Shown here: positions 27,145 through 37,804 of the stretch, piece after piece
Layout: each line of letters begins with the position of its first letter
Numbering within the stretch: position 1 is the stretch's first letter
DNA from: Chrysophaeum taylorii
Lineage: Eukaryota > Sar > Pelagophyceae > Pelagomonadales > Pelagomonadaceae
Length of the DNA stretch: 64,000 bases
Direction of reading: 5' to 3'
Assembly: GCA_029834535.1 (NCBI GenBank)
Contig: JAQMWT010000362.1
Span: 399,126 to 463,125, forward strand
Notes under the pieces: model-generated
What the model saw: only the letters and a program-made list of their open reading frames with translations
Told to the model about the DNA's origin: nothing
Databases searched by the model: none
Program-made: the position numbers and the translations under genes

Positions 27145-28836
27145 TCAGAGTTGAATCTGCGCGCAGGCGATGTACATGGCGAAAGGGGCGTTGTCCGGGG
27201 CCTGGGGTGCGGTATGATTGTGCTGGTGCTGCTTGTAAACGTCGGTACTGAGTGAAAAGTCGACGCGCGTGCCGAGGTCGACGGGAGTGAGCAAGGCGGT
27301 CGCGTGAAACTTGAGGTGTGAGCTCGGGTCGTCCTCGTGAGAGCCGAGGAGGCAGTCGAGGAGGAGGTCGGGGGGGGGGGAGTCGGCGTGAATAACGCCG
27401 CGAAGCGTCGATCCGTCGAGCTTGACGACGGTCCCTCGATAGCGCGGTCGTCCGCGCGGAAGAAAGTCGTGGAGCGGCGGACCCGGGTCGTCCTTGAGCC
27501 TTTCGAGGTACGTCCCGTTGAAAATTCCCGGCGTCCTCGCGGTCGAAACGACGTACGAGACGCGGTCCCCGACGCTGAAGGCGGCGCAGTCCTTGACGTA
27601 GAGCGACGGCGGCGAAACGTTGCTCTCGTCAAACGTCGAAAGGTCCTCTCGCGCGAGGCCGTGGTGCGAGGTTTTCCAAATGAGGGTTCCGGTCCTTCGT
27701 TCCCCGGACCGCGATGCCAGTTCCCGGCTACCTGCGGCCATTTTTTTCGCCGGAGGTTCTTCGGCCTTGGACGACGACGACGACGACGACGTCGAGGGCG
27801 AGATCGTTGTTTCGTCCGGGCGGTCGCGCTTCTGAGACGGTGGCTGCGGCTTGCGTTCGAGCGCGAGGATCCATTCTTTCGCGATCGGGCCGAGCGGTGT
27901 GTCGGCGAAACGCGCGAGCCATTGCCGCAGGATCTGGAGCGCGACGCGCGTGTCGTCGTCGCGGTGCCGCCTTTCGACGAGCGAGGTCGCGCACGCGGGC
28001 GTGACGTCGACGGCCGCTGCGAACGCCGCGGGCATGCGCTTCAGGATGGCCGCGGCCACTAGGAGCCCCGTGTCGGCGAGTTCGCTGCCCGCGAGTGCGA
28101 GGTAGTCGTTGAGACACTGGCGCGCGGCATTCTGCTGCGCCCGTTCGATTTGCGACCCCCGGGGAGCCGACGCGAGCTCGAGGCGGTGCTCGTCGGCGAG
28201 CCATAGCTCGGGCCGAGCGTCTAAAAACTCGTCGAAGCTCCGCTTCACGAGGCCCCCAAAGCTCCCCGTGCGGGCCTCGTCGTGCGCCCACGCGAGTCGC
28301 TCGAGCGCGCGCTTTGCCTCTCGCCCCTCCTCGGCCGCGTAAGACCGGATCTCCTTTGGCGACCCCGCAACGATCCGACGCGCCATCTCGCGCGCGCACG
28401 TCCCGCGGCTCTGGATTACGGCGAGGATCGCGTCCTCGGCGATCGTGGTCGCGAGCTCCTCGGTCAGCCGCCCGTGCCGCTCGAACAGGCACTCCCCTAC
28501 CTTGCGCGCAGCGCCCAGCGCCTCGGCCGTCTCCGCGCCGCCGCGACGCACGCGCCGCGCGGCCTCCACCGCCTCGCGCAGCACGACGGCGAGCTCGTCT
28601 TCTTCCACGCTCGGCTCGTCCTCCTCCACAGCCGCCGACTTCCGCTCTTGGAGCCACCGCTTGAACCGCTTCGCGGCGAGCACCTTGACCCCCGACGAAC
28701 TTACGAGGGCTTCGATGTCCTCGTCGGCGGCCTCCACGAGGTCCTCGAGGAAGTCGGCGGCCTCGCACACGCGTTCCACCAGCTTGGCGGGAAAGTTCGC
28801 CCGGGACAAGGTCTCCGCGAGCCCTTCGTTCCCCAT
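27145..28836 (-). CDS. Unknown protein with two possible cold-shock-like barrels
   Basis: 563 residues from the ATG at 28836 (MGNEGLAETL); codons before it lack an ATG. Residues ~1-370 are helical, Ala/Arg/Glu-rich and unrecognised. A Ser-rich, Lys-rich linker (~350-395, including a poly-Ser run) follows. The C-terminal ~160 residues contain two stretches that could be small beta-barrels: GTLIWKTSHHGLAREDL ... YVKDCAAFSVGDRVSYVV, and GTVVKLDGSTLRGVIHAD ... LLTPVDLGTRVDFSLSTD. Both show the cold-shock pattern G-x-[IV] ... G-[LV]-[AI] ... V-G-D/L-G-x-R-V-x-[FY]. A nucleic-acid-binding role is a guess; the family is not identified. Confidence 0.6.
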   Translation of the reverse strand: MGNEGLAETLSRANFPAKLVERVCEAADFLEDLVEAADEDIEALVSSSGVKVLAAKRFKRWLQERKSAAVEEDEPSVEEDELAVVLREAVEAARRVRRGGAETAEALGAARKVGECLFERHGRLTEELATTIAEDAILAVIQSRGTCAREMARRIVAGSPKEIRSYAAEEGREAKRALERLAWAHDEARTGSFGGLVKRSFDEFLDARPELWLADEHRLELASAPRGSQIERAQQNAARQCLNDYLALAGSELADTGLLVAAAILKRMPAAFAAAVDVTPACATSLVERRHRDDDTRVALQILRQWLARFADTPLGPIAKEWILALERKPQPPSQKRDRPDETTISPSTSSSSSSSKAEEPPAKKMAAGSRELASRSGERRTGTLIWKTSHHGLAREDLSTFDESNVSPPSLYVKDCAAFSVGDRVSYVVSTARTPGIFNGTYLERLKDDPGPPLHDFLPRGRPRYRGTVVKLDGSTLRGVIHADSPPPDLLLDCLLGSHEDDPSSHLKFHATALLTPVDLGTRVDFSLSTDVYKQHQHNHTAPQAPDNAPFAMYIACAQIQL

Positions 28837-29052
28837 ATACTTTCCCTTCTTCTTGTTGGTGCCAAAGCTCAACACACGCCACAAAACTAGTAATAATAAT
28901 AAGGCTTCTCCACCCACTTTTATTATTACTTAGTGACTACACTGCACTGACGATGAGATAATAAGCTGCTGTTTCTGGCTCGGAAGAAGAAGGAGCACGA
29001 GGGGATCCTCCGATCCATGCGTGGTGTCCCTCCCGATCGTCGTCTTTGGACG

Positions 29053-30673
29053 CTAGTCAAACTCGCCGTCGAAGCCGTTGAAGCCGGCGAGCTTGAAGAT
29101 GATGTAGTAGCGTTTGTCGACGACCTGCTGGCACCAGTTCCAGGCCGAGGTGAGGCGGCCGTCGACGCAGGAGCCGGCGTCGTAGAAGTTGTCGGCGCCC
29201 GAGCCGTCGAAGGCATGGCGAAAGAAGTCGGCGAGGACGGCGATGCGAAAGCGCTCGGGCGAGCCGAACATGCGGTCGACGAGGGCTTTGACGTGGATGT
29301 CGTCGTCGCAGAGGCGGATCGCGCGGGCGAGGACGGTGACGAGGGGTCGGAGGATCCTGGCGACCTGGGCGTACTTGTCGAGGAAGGTGAGGGCGTTGGG
29401 GACGTTGTGGTCGGCTGCGGACGGACGAGAGGGGCGTCAGGACAGGAATACGCGGCGAAAAGAAAAGAAAAAAAGACGCACCCATGTGGACCATGGAGCT
29501 TCCGATCCATTTACGGGCCGCGGCGGCGGCGACGGCGGTCGTCGTCGTCGTCGTCTTGGTCGCGTCCTCGCGCTCGTCCTTGAGGATGGAAAGCATGGCC
29601 GAGTAGGTGCGCGGGGAGGACTGGACGCGCTGGAGGCCCTGGCCCGTGTCGCGGAGGTCGTAGGGGGCGTCGCCAGACAAAAGGTCGGCCTCGGCGAGGT
29701 GCCAGAGGCGGAACATGTCGTCGACGACGGCGCGCCAGAGCGAGAGGGACTGCTCGGCGAAGCGGTACTGGCGGGCGTGCGAGTGCGAGAGGCGGGCGCC
29801 GGAATCGCCGTGCTCGATCGCGAGGGAGTCGGCCGAGGCGGCATCGTCGGGGTCGAAGTGTTCGCGGAGCATGGCGAGGGTTTGGTCGATCGGGAGGCGG
29901 TTCGAGTTAAGGTAACTCTCGTTGTCGCATATCGAGCACAAGCAAAGCTCGACGTCGTCGACGGAGAGTCTGTCGGACGCGTAGCGTCGGCCCAACACCT
30001 TAACGGCGTGATCCTTGCGGCGGATCATGTGCTGGATCTGGGCGCGAGACTTGGTCGGGTCCGGAAGGACCTCGCTCGCGGCGTCGCGGACGAGCGGGTC
30101 GTCGAGAAGCCGCAGGCCGCCGCGCTCTTTCAGGAGTCCGTAGACCGTCTTGACGGGCGCGACGAGATCCACGCCCAGAGCGTCGCGGATCTCGTCGATC
30201 GAGGCGTCCTGGAGCAGGTAGACGAGCTGGCCGTATTCGGATCGCATCTTTTCGGGGTTGAGGATCTTGTAGCGACGCGCGATCTCGAAGCAGCGTTGCA
30301 GGAACTTGGCGTGCTGCGACGCGTCGTTGTCTGTCGCCGTGCGCTGGCCCTCCTCGTAGTCGACCGAGACGATAAGGCCCGTCAGGATCCCGGCGATCCC
30401 CTGGAGCTGGAGCTGCTTTCGCCGCGCGGGCTTTTTTCGGACCGTTTCGTTGTCTACGCGATCCACGTATCCAGACACCTTAACCGCGGCCTCGACGAGC
30501 CGCAGTACCTTGCGCTCGCCGTAGCTCAGCCGCAACGGCACGAACTTAGCTCGTTCCGCGTAGCTTTTCCGGTGGTGGTGGTTCTCGATGTGGTCCTCGG
30601 TCGAGGGGCGCTCCCCCTCGTCGTCGTCGACGACCATCGGGTCCTCCGCCTCCGACTCGTCCTCCTCGGGCGC

Positions 30674-30707
<34 letters not shown>

Positions 30708-31471
30708 ACCGAAATCTTGTAGTGGGAGGTCTCGGCCACCGCGGAGACCGATTCGCGCAGCGATGCATCGTCAAACCGGTCTTGCCAGGCGGGGCGGAGC
30801 CGGAACGACACGACGGTGCCTCGCCGGGACGGAAAGGACCCGGAAACGACGAGGCCGCCCGCGAACGCGACGTCGTCGTCGTCGTCCCCCTCGACGAGCT
30901 CCCGGATCATCGACTTGCCGTCGGCGAGGTCGAAGCGGTAGGTAGTATCGTCGACGTTGCGCGTGACGACCCGCAGGGCGTCGCCCGCGGCAAAGGCGCT
31001 AAACACCCCCGCGCCGAGCTCCTCGAAGAGCCGGTCGACGTCTCCGGCGCGCAAAGCCTCCGTCCACGCGGGCTCGTCGCCGCGGTCGGCTCGGTTCGCT
31101 CCAGGGGAGGCCAGACGGTTGATGAGGTCGCCGCGCGTCATGCCGCACCCCGAGTCGGCGACGCTGATCCACGCGCGACCGTTCGCGTCCTCGAATTTGC
31201 GCGCGCGAATCGCGAGCCCGCGCGGCCTCTTCTTTCCCCCAAAGAAACGGGCGTCCAACGCGCGAATCCCGTTCGCCACCAGCTCTCGGATTATGATCGA
31301 CGCCACCACCCGCGGTTCCCCCCGCTCCCCGTGCTCCCGCATCGCCGCCGTCAGCCGCGTCGCCGTCGCCGACAACGCGTACACCTCGCACCTCGTCGCC
31401 TCCTCCATCACGACCTCCTCGGCCACCTCCTCCTCCTCCTCCTCCTCCTCCTCGTCCTCGACTGGAAGCAT
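29053..31471 (-). CDS. GHKL (HSP90/histidine-kinase fold) ATPase, DUF3684-like
   Basis: Two exons (31471-29482, 29414-29053), 783 residues. The Bergerat ATP site is visible: Glu63 and Asn67 in RELVANGIRALDA, and DSGCGM at 106-111. An acidic insertion (eight Asp from a GAC repeat, then Glu-rich) follows. The C-terminal ~400 residues are a helical domain with KILNPEKMRSEYGQLVYLL and, after splicing, MFGSPERFRIAVLADFFRH ... AFDGSGADNFYDAGSC ... FKLAGFNGFDGEFD at the very end. I associate that tail with the eukaryotic DUF3684 family, a GHKL protein of unknown function in fungi and protists. Without removing the intron the last third is nonsense. Confidence 0.75.
29415..29481 (-). other. Intron in the GHKL ATPase gene
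   Basis: 67 bases on the minus strand, GTGCGTCTTTTT...CGTCCGCAG, with a pyrimidine-rich body. Splicing joins SSMVHM to ADHNVPNALTFLDKYAQ and continues to the stop at 29053. Confidence 0.82.
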
Positions 31472-31606
31472 CTCCTCTTCCGAATCCTCCGAGGCCGCCG
31501 CGCGCGGCCCGATGCGCGCACAGAGGCTGCTCCCTCGACAAGCTCGCCGTGGCGCACAGTGAGCCAGCGTGTCCGTTCAACGGGTCGACCTTCCTTGTCT
31601 CCCCCC

Positions 31607-32216
31607 ATGGCCCAAGTCAATAATGTCGAGCGCCGCAGGTGGAATACGGCGGCCTACGCGCGCAAGGCCCAGGACCGCGAGCAGTTCGGGGACGAGTACG
31701 TCGACGCGGCCACCACCAAGGAGCCCGTACGCCGGGACCGCCAGGAGTTTCGCGCGGCCGAGCCCGACGCCGAGGGTCCCGCGGGAAGTTCCAGAAGTTT
31801 CCTCCGGTCGCGCCACGCCTCCCTGGGCCTCGAGGCCAACGTCGGGACGGCACGGGTCTTGGCCGACCCCGACCTCCAAAAAAAGGCGACAGGCTGGTTC
31901 TGCGACGTCTGCGACTGCGTGCTGCGCGACTCGGCCAGTTACCTCGATCACGTCAACGGCAAGAAACACCTGCGGAAGCTTGGCTTCTCGATGCGCGTCG
32001 CGAGGGTCGGCGTCGACGCGGTCAGGGACCGCTTCAAAGAGAAAACATCCCGCCGAAAGCAAGTCGCTGCGGCACACGCGCCAGATCCCGTCACCGCCGA
32101 CGACTGGGAAGCGCGATTGGAGCGCGCGCAGCGCCAAGAGGCCGAGGACCGCCGAGCAGCGAAGAGAAGGCGGCAGGAGCCACCACCTGATGAAGTGGCG
32201 CAAGACCAAAAAAATC

Positions 32217-32247
<31 letters not shown>

Positions 32248-32311
32248 ACAGGCCGAGATGAACGCCCTTATGGGCTTCGGCACCTTCGGCGGCTCGAAGA
32301 AAGCCCGCTGA
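31607..32311 (+). CDS. SNU23: U4/U6.U5 tri-snRNP zinc-finger protein SNU23/ZMAT2
   Basis: 234 residues, single exon. N-terminal RRRWNTAAYARKAQDRE matches the RRKWD..EY..KA motif of SNU23. The matrin-type C2H2 finger is intact (FCDVCDCVLRDSASYLDHVNGKKH), followed by the conserved GFSMRVARVGVDAVRDRF and a C-terminal MNALMGFGTFGGSKKAR that corresponds to MGF.GFG..KK in ZMAT2. A core B-complex splicing factor that contacts PRP38 and the 5' splice-site region. A run of nine Asp before the C-terminal motif comes from a GAC repeat. Start ATG at 31607 is 135 bases from the divergent GHKL start. Confidence 0.93.
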
Positions 32312-33344
32312 TTTTTTTCTAACTGTAGTTGCGCCTCTTGCGGGATTTTATTCGTTGGGAACTAGGCTAGCCTGGTTGGGGTCAAGCGTGCGGGAGACTC
32401 GGAGGAAAAGAATCCAGATGACCCTGCGGGCTGTTGTCGAATCAGGTGGGGGGGGGGGGATAATGTGCGTGGAGAATTTTGTTACAAGCACCATACTTTG
32501 TCGTTTTATTAGCCACCTGGGGGTCTACGACGAACTTGGACATTCGCTAAGTGCCGAGAGAGGCTTGCATGAGTCTAGAAAAGTCGAACTTCACCAAAAA
32601 ACTCTGTTCCAATAATAATTTTGTGTGACCCACCACGCAGCAGAAAGATGCTTGTGGGCAGAGCAGGCTGCGTACTAATAATTCGCGTGTTAGATGCGAG
32701 ACACCACCACACAGAATGGACTTCGTGGGAATAACAACCAAACAAGAGAAAGTGCGCAGAATCGAATCACACTCCACATGCATCAGCCTGCTCACCACGC
32801 TCCTCCCGCCTGCTCCATCTCCTATTCCCTCTGCGCTGACTCCCCCCTCCTCTGCCCCGGAGGTATCGTCTTCACTCCTCGCCAGCTTCTTTTATTGTCC
32901 ACAACGTGATTTCTGCGTTGATGATCACCTCGAGATCACGGTTAATTATGACACTGCCACCCCACCCCGCTTCGGCGATTGGGTCGGATAAGAAACGGGG
33001 GTCCGGCGCCGGTTGGGTCGGATAAGAATTGGCCAGGATTTAAAAGACCCTGAAATACAGCCCCAATGGCTCCGATCTGCCTTCGAACCATATCTCCGTA
33101 GAAGCCAAATTGAGAAAGTTCGTCGGGTATTATGGCCCGCGTGTGAGTCGGGGTCGTCACATGCAGCTATGAAAGAGGGGATCAATGGGGTCAGAGGAGC
33201 GGTATGCAAGGGTGGTCCCCGGTCCACAGGGGTCGTCAACGTGACATTGCTTGCCTCGAACTAGTTCGACCAAATGGACTAATGAGGCAGGCCCGCGGGA
33301 CATCTGCGGTCGCCGTATCGTCAATCAGCGTCGTCATACATCCA
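32312..33344. other. Intergenic region, no supported gene
   Basis: Transition from the gene block to the repeat-rich half; composition becomes less GC-rich. Short open frames overlap and have no recognisable content. It contains a G9 run near 32450 and a short repeated GGGTCGGATAAGAA motif at about 32984-33027. Confidence 0.5.
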
Positions 33345-35440
33345 CTCGTCCATTAAGAAGCCCGCGAGTCCCTCGTCCTTGATCCTGTCGTTCTCCTCAC
33401 TCTGCTGCTCGTCCTAGTCGCCCTATGAATCATCGTATTCATCATCCACCTACTCAAAACGCCTGGAGCCGGGCTTGGTACTGTTAAAGAACATTGGACG
33501 ATCCGCCTTGAGCAATCCAGCGAAGCCATCATCGTACGTAACAAATATCCATCTTCCAGCGCCCGTGATAAGAATTCACCGTCGATATCATCTCGATGAC
33601 GTTGCCTGGGTGGGCAGCCAACTCCCAGAGCACCTCAACACACGTTCCAACAAACTCGTCATTAATCGCGCCGGAAGTTGAGAGCGACGATTTGGTCGTT
33701 GCCACCAAACTTCGACGCGCGTCGCTCCTTGGCGCGGCGCACCTCGTCGCCCACGAGCTGCCGAGATCGAGGAGACTCGAGGTCGAGGCGCTGCGCCGTC
33801 GTGGTAGTCACGATTGACAGTCTACATGTGCGCGTCCCCGGCACAACAGCCTCGTTCAAAGGCACGGCGCTCCCATTCAAAGACGACGCAAATGTGCTCC
33901 AAGTCCCCGGTCAAAAAAAGGCCACATTCTTGGCGGTGCCGGCCTTGCCAGTGGTCGTATCCTGCGTGGATGTGCAGGACTCGGGCTTGAGGTCCTCCAT
34001 GCCGACGCTGTACCGTTCAGAGTTCGGCTAGAACTCCTTCATCCGCAAAACGTCGCTGGGCATCTGCTCGAGGGCGATGTATGGCGAGCATTGAGGTCGA
34101 CGTGTACACCTTGATGCGTGGGCAAGAGCGCGGCCTCGTCGACGAGGGGCTTGACGTACGTGGCGTCGCGAGCCTTGATGGAGTCGGCGATCTGCCAATC
34201 AAACATCTTTTCGACGGCCTTGGCGTCTTTGGCGTCTCTCGTGGTGGTTGATGGCGACTCCCCGCGCGGATCAGACTGCGCCATGTATTCCGTGCGGCCG
34301 AGACGAGCTGCCTCAATGATGGCTAGCCCGACATCGGCGCCGAGATCGTCGAGACGTCCGCTCGGTGCCTCACTGTCGTGTCATAGCCTCGGTGTCGGAG
34401 ACACTCTTCTGGCGCTTCACAGCACAAGTATCAGCGCCATGACCGAAGACGTTGTCGAACTGACGCGAGACGAAGCCGGACACGATTTCGACGTGTATGT
34501 TTGAGAACATCACGGCGTAGCACTGGAGGGAGGGGAACTTCCCTCGACCCGATTTGCGTTACGACACGAGCATTCGTAGGCCTCCTGCAACTCCGAGGCC
34601 TTGTTGGCCGCGACGCGCGGCCTCCCGGACCTCGTCCTCATACTTCCGCTTAGCCTTGAGACGCCTCGGCCTTAGCCAACTTCAGATCGGTATCGAGAGG
34701 CTCGGCGTGGGCCTGGTTCCGCTCGAGCTCGGCTCCGGCGGAGCGCCCTTGTTGCGCCGCCTTGGCTGTCTTGAACTGCGGAATTTGGTTGTCTCTTAGC
34801 GCGAGCGCCGCAGCTTCATAATCACAACGACAGTCGTGAGGACTCCCGTCAAGTACACGAACTAATCGGCGGAAGGGGCCGTCGGCTCGTTGCTCGGATC
34901 GCCGGACGCGGGACGCGACTCTCCGCGTCGCCCGCCGCGATGCCCTCGAGCCCGATGGTGACGGCCTGAGTGATCGTCTTGACACGAAAGGTAGTCCCAG
35001 AGTCGGTCTAGTGCATGCTCTCAACAGTCCCAACACCTCCTTGGACTTACCGCCCGCCGAGAATTCCGAGACGACTTCGACCGAGCCGCCAGGACAAATC
35101 TTCGTCTTCAAATGCCGCTTGAGAGCGCCCAAGATCCGCCGGATGATTGCTCGAATCGGTGTTTTTTCTAAATTCTTCGGCGCAAGTTAGTCCTCTGCGA
35201 CACACCATCGAACAGACATAAAATCGGATCGGCAAGTCGCCAGATATGCACAAGACCCGTTTGAGATCGAGGGGCGCCCCCCATTCACTAGAAAGTGTCT
35301 TCACGCAGCATGCGCACTCGCCGTCAACCAAATCGCTGCGCCGTTCGCGCCTACTGGCAGACTTCTTCGGCCGTTGGGCCTTCGGCGCCGATTCTGCCCG
35401 GTCGGATGGGTCCGTTTGGTTTCCTGGTGGGTACATAAAC
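33345..35440 (-). pseudogene. Decayed unknown protein gene
   Basis: Read on the minus strand, protein-like stretches follow each other in changing frames with scattered stops: IRFYVCSMVCRRG (~35220), HLKTKICPGGSVEVVSEFSA (~35080), TITQAVTIGLEGIAAGDAES (~34950), KLAKAEAS and KRKYEDEVREA (~34650), NIHVEIVSGFVSRQFDNVFG (~34470), WQIADSIKARDATYVKPLVD (~34170), VPLNEAVVPGTRTCRLS (~33840), NDEFVGTCVEVLWELAAH (~33640), GFAGLLKADRPMFFNS (~33500) and an acidic end LAGFLMDEWMYDDAD (~33350). In the acidic tail several TAG stops sit where Glu or Gln would fit. I do not recognise the family. More likely a pseudogene than an intron-rich gene because of the in-frame stops. Confidence 0.5.
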
Positions 35441-35946
35441 CGCCTTCGGGCAAGTTTCGACGGCCTCCATGGGCTCTGCGGCGGAGATCGGGTCCAATTC
35501 GTGTGGCTTTTAAAAGTCGCACTGCCCCTTCTCGGTTTTTAGGCGGCGTTCAAGGCGCTTCTCGTTTTTTATTTCCCTCCTCGGTTTTTGTCAGGAGGCG
35601 TGCTCGTTTTTTACTCGAGGTAGAAGGCTAGGGCTTAATTTTAAGCATTCTTATCCGACCCTTGACGTTAAGCATGGCACTCGTTGCACTCCACTGCACC
35701 GCCTGAAGGTGAGCCCCGAGAGGGCGGCCAAAGGACAATTCGCAATCCACGCGAAGATTACTTGCAGCTAAACCTCGAACTGACTAATTCTCCACCCCCC
35801 CCAAGGTTCGCATAGGCTGGACCCGCCACCTGGCCGAAGGTCGAAGGGCAAGACGCGGGCGACGCGCGGAGGAGTTTAGGGAACTCCAGGAGCCGATCAC
35901 TGACAAGGAAGAATAAAGACTACGGAATAGTCAGCGCATTCCCACG

Positions 35947-36347
35947 TCCAGAGCGCTACACTACATTGTGTACGATACTGGAATTCCTTACTCCTTTCAC
36001 ACCTTTTCTACTTGTGGGTTTTCTCTCCGTAATACGGCTTTCCCTCCCTTCTTCCTTACCCTTCCGCAATTATTATTTTCATGGCAATGAAGAACTAGTC
36101 TGAAGCTTTTTCCAGCGTGGAGTAGGCCCCCAGGTGCGTACCGTCAGGTACGGGGTTTTCTGTTTAATTAACAGAGGCTTCGTTCCTCGTTGTCAGTGTA
36201 AACGCTTCTATGGGACTTAATGTCCTTAAGGAGTTGGGGCCTAAATCCCTACCTTGTGTAGTAGCATGTGACAAGCGGAATGGTCTGTACACGCCTAAGA
36301 CTGCACGCAGTCTCTACCATGTACCCGGAGAGGGTCAAGTCTCTCCA
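35947..36347 (+). repeat. Copia family A LTR, copy 1
   Basis: 401 bases from TCCAGAGCGC to GTCAAGTCTCTCCA. Three further copies: 42237-43030 (with an insertion), 48021-48421, and 53644-54046 on minus. The boundaries are set by where the four copies stop matching. It starts TCC and lacks the usual TG start. Downstream leader sequence (36348-37119) matches 43031-43513. Confidence 0.85.
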
Positions 36348-36563
36348 GGTTATGGGCCCAGATGCGTAGGTGTGTCAGCCCAACTGTGTTGTGCGTGTAA
36401 ATGGAGTGATCAATTTACGCCTGATCACGAGTACAATGCGACAGTGTGTTTGGCGGTGGTCTACTGTACATATCCGTTATGTGACGGTGTATGTCCACCA
36501 GTTAATTTGGTTCGTGGCCGAGTTGGGTCGGCCACTGGTCATGTGCACTCGCATAACGAATAA
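36210..36563 (+). CDS. Cys-rich 117-residue ORF spanning LTR and leader (family A)
   Basis: MGLNVLKELGPKSLP... begins inside the LTR and ends in the leader at CATAACGAATAA, with about ten cysteines in the second half. The second copy at 42893-43246 is also open over exactly 117 codons, with eight amino-acid replacements and no indels or stops. No recognised domain. It may be a real leader peptide or an accident of young repeats; the replacement pattern does not show strong purifying selection. Confidence 0.35.
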   Translation: MGLNVLKELGPKSLPCVVACDKRNGLYTPKTARSLYHVPGEGQVSPGYGPRCVGVSAQLCCACKWSDQFTPDHEYNATVCLAVVYCTYPLCDGVCPPVNLVRGRVGSATGHVHSHNE

Positions 36564-36580
36564 AATTAAATTTTTTTCCT

Positions 36581-36861
36581 TGCGAGGGCATCCGCCCTCC
36601 CGGCGTAGGTTGGCACCTATTCGCCTCCCGGGCGGGCCGGTTGGCAGCCGGAACGTTCGCAGTGGGACGGGGTATGGCCGGGGGGCGAAGACGGAAGGTT
36701 ATCGACGAGTTGGTTGTCAGTCACATCGCGGTCTCCTCGTCGCATGGCGACAAGCTTGATGGTCACTCTCCGCCGACCGACCTTTCGGCGCTCCTCGTCT
36801 ACAGGCCCGTGATTCCGGACTGGCTCCCATGCTCGGGAGAGGTCTGAAGTTAGTTAGTTAG
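36581..36861 (+). mobile_element. SINE-like element 1 (281 bases) with 8-base target duplication
   Basis: Flanked by TTTTTCCT at 36573-36580 and 36862-36869. The homologous site in family A copy 2 (about 43250-43265) is uninterrupted, so this is a filled/empty pair. The element begins TGCGAGGGCATCC and ends with hairpin CTCCCATGCTCGGGAG, GGTCTGAAG and a TTAGTTAGTTAG tail. No coding capacity. The short-repeat tail and variable-length duplication suggest LINE-dependent retroposition; I could not find a clear tRNA A/B box. Confidence 0.8.
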
Positions 36862-37119
36862 TTTTTCCTACACAAGCCGCGGAAACTTGTACGGGTTTTT
36901 CCTTCCATTCCCCAACAAAAGACTGACTGCTCGACAATTAATCCATTCTTCAGTCTCAAGTCATCATGTTTAAATACCATGTTGATTTGTTTGGTCTTGT
37001 AAATAAGCCCACGCTTAAAATAGCGTACTGTACATACTCATCCGCATGTTAGAAGCCCTTCATTCGGACATGTTAAACTGTTTGTCATTCCTTTAACCTA
37101 CTTTGAGCAGGCCATAACA

Positions 37120-37407
37120 ATGTCAAAACCCAAACCAATATCCACTACTGATATCAATAAGCAGGAACAAATTCTCGTTGATAATCTCAACGAAGGTCTA
37201 CGTTTCCGAGACATTTCTACTAAGGTCAGTTTGCAACTCGAAATGCTTAGTAGGCACATGACAAGCCCATGCGCGGACGCATTGCTAGCGTTCGACTCCT
37301 ATGACGCTTACACGCGGAATGCGCCGGAGTACAACCAACTTCTCGAACACGACTTCTCGAACGAGACGTTGATATTATATCCTCTCGATGGAAATCGGAG
37401 AAAATGA
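37120..37407 (+). pseudogene. Family A 5' ORF (Gag-position) remnant, copy 1
   Basis: 95 codons from MSKPKPISTTDINKQEQI to a stop. The same sequence opens at 43514 in copy 2, there broken by a TAA. It lies after the LTR leader, where Gag would begin. The rest of the element's internal region is missing in this copy. Confidence 0.6.
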
Positions 37408-37608
37408 ACGAATTACATCTGCCTAATGAAAACGGAGAAAATGAACAAATTGTATCTGCCTAATGAAGATGCCCTGCCCCAACATTTAAAAACGTGGCAC
37501 GTAAATCATACGTGTGACGAATGGTATGAGGCGTTAGACTAGCGATAAGAGAAAGACGTAAGGATACTGGATACGTGGTGCAGGGGTAAGTGTCATAGCT
37601 TCTTCACA

Positions 37609-37700
37609 CAGGTGCTGGAAAAGAAGGAAAAGGAAAAAAGGGGTAAGTGAGGTCCTCACACAGGTGCTGGAAAAGAAGGAAAAGGGAAAAAGGGGTAAGT
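37609..37700 (-). repeat. Tandem ~52-base duplication next to the family B 3' LTR
   Basis: CAGGTGCTGGAAAAGAAGG...GGGGTAAGTGAG occurs twice in a row, each ending in a copy of the CTCACA end of the LTR. Confidence 0.75.
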
Positions 37701-37804
37701 GAGATGCTCACAGAGGAGAAGCTTTGAGGAAGACGTCACATTTGAGGAAGACGTCACAGATGCATTGTGGCAAGAAAAAGAGACAACAGAGATCAGGGCG
37801 AAGA

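Noticed and set aside
29189-32311. 1,040-codon plus-strand open frame covering the GHKL gene
   Set aside because: Only its last 235 codons (from 31607) match a protein, SNU23. The rest is the antisense of the GHKL ATPase, kept open by GC-rich codon bias.
36581-36861. SINE-like repeat considered as a tRNA gene
   Set aside because: No cloverleaf or convincing A/B boxes found by eye.
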